From Rhodovibrio salinarum DSM 9154 (GTDB lineage Bacteria > Pseudomonadota > Alphaproteobacteria > Kiloniellales > Rhodovibrionaceae), in NCBI RefSeq assembly GCF_000515255.1, contig NZ_KI911559.1, positions 2,863,660 to 2,927,659 of the forward strand: DNA of 64,000 nt, written 5' to 3'. Positions 61,176 to 64,000 of this stretch are shown piece by piece (positions within the stretch are counted from its first letter, which is position 1; every line of letters starts with the position of its first letter). The notes beneath the pieces are model-generated. The model saw nothing but the letters and a program-made list of their open reading frames with translations, was not told the origin of the DNA and searched no databases. A program made the position numbers and the translations under genes.

Positions 61176-61970
61176 TCAGGTGTCCGCGCGCGTGCGATCC
61201 GCGCCGCGATTGAGGTCGTGGACCATCTTGAGACCCCGCAGGGTCAGGTCCCGGTCGACATGGTGGATGGCGGCCGTCTCCGCTTCGAACAACGGAGCCA
61301 GACCGCCGGTGGCGATCACGGTCAACGGCTGACCGTAGTCCCGTTCGATGCGCGCCAGAAGCCCTTCGATCAGCCCGACATAGCCCCAGAAGACGCCGGA
61401 GCGCATCGCCGTCACCGTATCCTTGCCGATCGGCGACGGCGGCTTTTCCACCCCCACACGCGGCAGCTTCGCCGCGGCGTTGGTCAGCGCGTCCATCGAG
61501 CCGTGGATACCGGGCGAGATCGAGCCGCCCTCATAGGCGCCTTCGGCGCTAACGACGTCGATCGTGGTGGCCGTGCCGAAGTCGACGATGGCGAGCGGCC
61601 CGCCAAAGCGCGCATGCCCGGCGAGCGCGTTGACCAGCCGATCGGCGCCGACCTGATCGGGCCGGTCGATGTTCACCGGAACGCCGGTGATCACGCCGGG
61701 CTCGCCGATCACCAACGGCGTCCCGTTAAAGTAGCGCGAACACAGCGTCTTCAAGGCATAGGTGGCCTGCGGCACCACGTTGGCCAGCACGCTGCCCGTG
61801 ATGTCCGCCGGCTTCAGGCCATCGAGCGCCATCAGTTGGCTGAGCCAGACGGCATATTCGTCCGCCGTGCGTCGCGGATCGGTGGAAGCACGCCAGCGGC
61901 CGACGATCTCCGCGCCGTCATAGACCGCGAAGACGGCGTTCGTGTTCCCGGAATCGATCACCAGCAGCAT
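61176..61970 (-). CDS. coaX: Type III pantothenate kinase
   Basis: CoaX phosphorylates pantothenate in coenzyme A synthesis. The 264-residue protein begins with the type III phosphate loop MLLVIDSGNTNAVFAVYDG and has the further signatures PDQVGADRLVNALAG (about 98-112), IVDFGTATTIDVV (about 126-138) and GGSISPGI (about 147-154). It starts 6 bases after birA and ends 24 bases before rnj. Confidence 0.95.
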   Translation of the reverse strand: MLLVIDSGNTNAVFAVYDGAEIVGRWRASTDPRRTADEYAVWLSQLMALDGLKPADITGSVLANVVPQATYALKTLCSRYFNGTPLVIGEPGVITGVPVNIDRPDQVGADRLVNALAGHARFGGPLAIVDFGTATTIDVVSAEGAYEGGSISPGIHGSMDALTNAAAKLPRVGVEKPPSPIGKDTVTAMRSGVFWGYVGLIEGLLARIERDYGQPLTVIATGGLAPLFEAETAAIHHVDRDLTLRGLKMVHDLNRGADRTRADT

Positions 61971-61976
61971 CGCCGC

Positions 61977-62765
61977 CTACCCCTGCGCGCCTTCGGGCGC
62001 GGCGAAGAAGACGTCGCCAACGCTCAAGCGCTCCCGCCCTCCGGCAGTATCGATGAGCAACGCGCCCGTTTCGTCCATGTCCTGGAACGTGCCATGAACC
62101 TCCCGGTTCGGCAGGCGCACGCGCAGGGGCTGGCCCGGCTGGTGGGCATAGGTCAGCCACTGCCGGCGCAGCGGGGCGAAACCATCGTCCAGCCAGCGGT
62201 TGACCCAAGCCAGGAAATGCTTCGCCCACGGCGCCAGAAGATCCTCGACGGCAACCCCGTGTCCGCTGCCTTCCCAGTGCAGCGCGGTCGCGGGAAAGGC
62301 CGTCTCGTCCGGTGCGTCCGCAACGTTGACGCCCACGCCAAGGAGCAAGGCCTGAAAGCTGCCGTCGGCCCCGATCACCGTTTCCAGCAGGATGCCGGCG
62401 ACTTTCCGATCGTTCACCAGCACGTCGTTCGGCCACTTCAGCCGCACCTCGGTCAAAGGCGGCATCAGGTGACCCAGCGCGTCAACCAGCGCGAGCGCGG
62501 CGGCGAAGCCAAGTTGCGCGGCCTCTGCGACGGCGCAATCGGGGCGCAGGATAGCGGTGAGGTAGAGGTTGCCGCGCGGGCTACTCCAACTGCGTCCCCG
62601 TCGGCCACGCCCAGCGGTTTGCTCCAGCCCCCAGACGAGCGTGCCGTCCTCGGCCGCCTCTTCGAGCACCAGACGGCGCGCCTCGTCATTCGTGCTGGAC
62701 AGCGCGTCGTAAGCGCGCAGCCGGTAGGCCGGCGGGAGTTTGAGCGTGCGCGACGCCTCGTTCAT
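61977..62765 (-). CDS. birA: Biotin--[acetyl-CoA-carboxylase] ligase
   Basis: The enzyme attaches biotin to carboxylase carrier domains. The 262-residue protein has the catalytic domain with [10 protein letters not shown] (about 23-32), the biotin-AMP loop [11 protein letters not shown] (about 50-60) and [17 protein letters not shown] (about 111-127). It lacks an N-terminal DNA-binding domain, so it is a ligase only. Its start overlaps the nuoN stop as ATGA. Confidence 0.94.
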   Translation of the reverse strand: MNEASRTLKLPPAYRLRAYDALSSTNDEARRLVLEEAAEDGTLVWGLEQTAGRGRRGRSWSSPRGNLYLTAILRPDCAVAEAAQLGFAAALALVDALGHLMPPLTEVRLKWPNDVLVNDRKVAGILLETVIGADGSFQALLLGVGVNVADAPDETAFPATALHWEGSGHGVAVEDLLAPWAKHFLAWVNRWLDDGFAPLRRQWLTYAHQPGQPLRVRLPNREVHGTFQDMDETGALLIDTAGGRERLSVGDVFFAAPEGAQG

Positions 62766-64000
62766 CCAGCCGCCAGGAGGGACGATGCCGCCGCCTCGGC
62801 TCCGGCGACGATCGGCGACGGGAAGACGAAGAACAGCAAGGTAATCACGCCCGAGGCGCCCATAATCAGGCTCATCTCCCGGCCGAACGGCTGATCGAAG
62901 CTCTCCGCCGGCTCATCGAAGTACATCAGCTTGACGATCCGCAGATAGTAGAACGCGCCGATCACGCTGGACAGCACGCCGACCACCGCAAGCGTGTACA
63001 GCTCCGCCTCGATCGCCGCGAGGAAGACGTACAGCTTGGAGAAGAAGCCGGCCAGCGGCGGGATACCCGCCATGGAGAACATGAAGATGCCCATGGCCAG
63101 CGCCATCATCGGATGCGTCCGGGAAAGGCCGCGCAGATCGTCGATGTTCTCCACCATCCGGTCCTTCTGGCGCATGCACAGAATCACCGCGAAGGTGCCA
63201 AGGTTCATGAACAGGTAGATCGCCAGGTAGATCGCCAGACCACGCACCCCGGCCTCGGTCCCGGATGCCAGACCGATCAGCGCGTAGCCGACGTGACCGA
63301 TCGAGGAATAGGCCATCAGGCGCTTGATGTTGGTCTGGCTGATCGCCGCCAGCGCGCCCAACACCATCGACAATAGCGAGATCGCGACCACGACCTGCTG
63401 CCACTGTGCCACCAGATCGGCGAACGGCCCCATCAGGACGCGGACGAACAGCGCCATCGCGGCGATCTTGGGCGCACTGGCGAAGAACGCGGTGACCGGG
63501 GTAGGCGCGCCCTCGTAGACGTCCGGCGTCCACATGTGGAACGGCACGCCGCCGACCTTGAACGCCAAGCCGGCCATGATGAATACGACGCCCACGATCA
63601 GGCCGATCGACGGCACCTCGCCCGCCTGCGCGGCCTGCTGCAGAATCTCCGCCAGGGTGACGAAGTTGGTCGTGCCGGCGAAGCCGTACACCAGCGAGCT
63701 GCCGTAGAGCAGCATACCCGAGGACAGCGCCCCCAGGACGAAGTACTTCAGGCCGGACTCGGTGGAACGCAGCGTATCGCGCCGGAACGCGGCGATGACG
63801 TAGAGGCTCAGGCTCTGCAGTTCCAGGCCGATGTAGAGGCTGATCAGGTCGTTCGCCGACACCATCATCATCATGCCGACGGTGGCGAACAGCATCAGCA
63901 CGGGGAACTCGAAACGGGCCATATTCTCCCGTTCGATGAACCGCCACGCCATGATCAGGCTGACCGTCGAACCGACCAGGATCAGCCCCTTCATGAAGTT
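62762..64000 (-). CDS. nuoN: NADH-quinone oxidoreductase subunit N (5' end beyond window)
   Basis: NuoN is one of the antiporter-like proton-pumping subunits of complex I. The visible 412 codons run to the right window edge without a start that can be trusted; an ATG at 63994 is internal, since NuoN proteins are about 480 residues. About eleven membrane helices are visible, with the signatures [41 protein letters not shown] and [21 protein letters not shown] carrying the conserved Glu and Lys residues of the channel. The remainder of the nuo operon should lie to the right. Confidence 0.93.
   Translation of the reverse strand, partial: NFMKGLILVGSTVSLIMAWRFIERENMARFEFPVLMLFATVGMMMMVSANDLISLYIGLELQSLSLYVIAAFRRDTLRSTESGLKYFVLGALSSGMLLYGSSLVYGFAGTTNFVTLAEILQQAAQAGEVPSIGLIVGVVFIMAGLAFKVGGVPFHMWTPDVYEGAPTPVTAFFASAPKIAAMALFVRVLMGPFADLVAQWQQVVVAISLLSMVLGALAAISQTNIKRLMAYSSIGHVGYALIGLASGTEAGVRGLAIYLAIYLFMNLGTFAVILCMRQKDRMVENIDDLRGLSRTHPMMALAMGIFMFSMAGIPPLAGFFSKLYVFLAAIEAELYTLAVVGVLSSVIGAFYYLRIVKLMYFDEPAESFDQPFGREMSLIMGASGVITLLFFVFPSPIVAGAEAAASSLLAAG

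Noticed and set aside
1-64000. CRISPR arrays, tRNA or rRNA genes, insertion sequences, prophage or integration sites
   Set aside because: No regularly spaced repeats, tRNA-like cloverleafs, rRNA sequence, transposase, integrase or phage genes were seen on either strand.

Overview
The window is high-GC DNA from an alphaproteobacterium, probably of the Rhodospirillales. The evidence is a CtrA response regulator together with its inhibitor SciP and the FlbD/FliX pair, an alphaproteobacterial DksA with a degenerate zinc finger, a fliL-fliM-DUF6468-MotE-like-cheY-cheZ-motB gene string, and a nuoN-birA-coaX-rnj-mce-DUF1467 string at the right end. Acidic proteins and a betaine-homocysteine methyltransferase would fit a salt-tolerant organism, but this is only a hint. 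The genus cannot be named from the sequence alone. No rRNA, tRNA, CRISPR array, prophage or insertion sequence was seen.

About 52 kb is one very large motility island. Bases 1-5465 (minus strand) carry fliL, fliM, a DUF6468 protein, a MotE-like protein, cheY, cheZ, a MotB paralogue and the start of motB. Bases 5832-9228 (plus) carry flgF-flgG-flgA-flgH. Then come dksA and fliX (minus), flgI-flgJ(N)-flgN-flgK-flgL-fliW (plus), a methyltransferase and a TPR-sulfotransferase (minus), flagellin, flaG-fliD-fliS, fliK-flgD-flgE, sciP, and a long operon fliF-fliG-fliH-fliN-motA-flbD-flhA-flhF-flhG plus a FliK-like gene. fliI-fliJ (minus) diverge from ctrA (plus). The chemotaxis operon cheA-cheW-cheY-cheB-cheR (minus) closes the island. 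Export-gate and proximal-rod genes (fliPQR, flhB, fliE, flgB, flgC) are not in the window.

The non-coding DNA suggests a two-tier, Caulobacter-like hierarchy. Near-consensus CtrA boxes (TTAA-N7-TTAA with one mismatch) lie before cheY, fliL, fliF, ctrA/fliI and cheA. Strong sigma-54 promoters (GG-N10-GC) lie before flgF, flgI, flagellin and fliK. Each of these four has one to three copies of a CCCGGCA-N5-TGCCGGG palindrome upstream, which looks like the binding site of FlbD, encoded in the same window. A half-copy sits beside the CtrA box at fliF.

The right end (52.7-64 kb) is ordinary housekeeping: an iron(III) ABC permease, betaine-homocysteine methyltransferase, an NCS2 purine permease, 3-methyladenine glycosylase, a DUF1467 protein, methylmalonyl-CoA epimerase, RNase J, type III pantothenate kinase, biotin ligase and NuoN (cut by the window end). 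Between the permease and the glycosylase lies a convincing unannotated small-RNA gene with promoter, closing stem, five AAN triplets and a strong terminator. The other items most worth attention are the sulfotransferase/methyltransferase pair next to flagellin and a MotB paralogue that lacks the proton-carrying aspartate.
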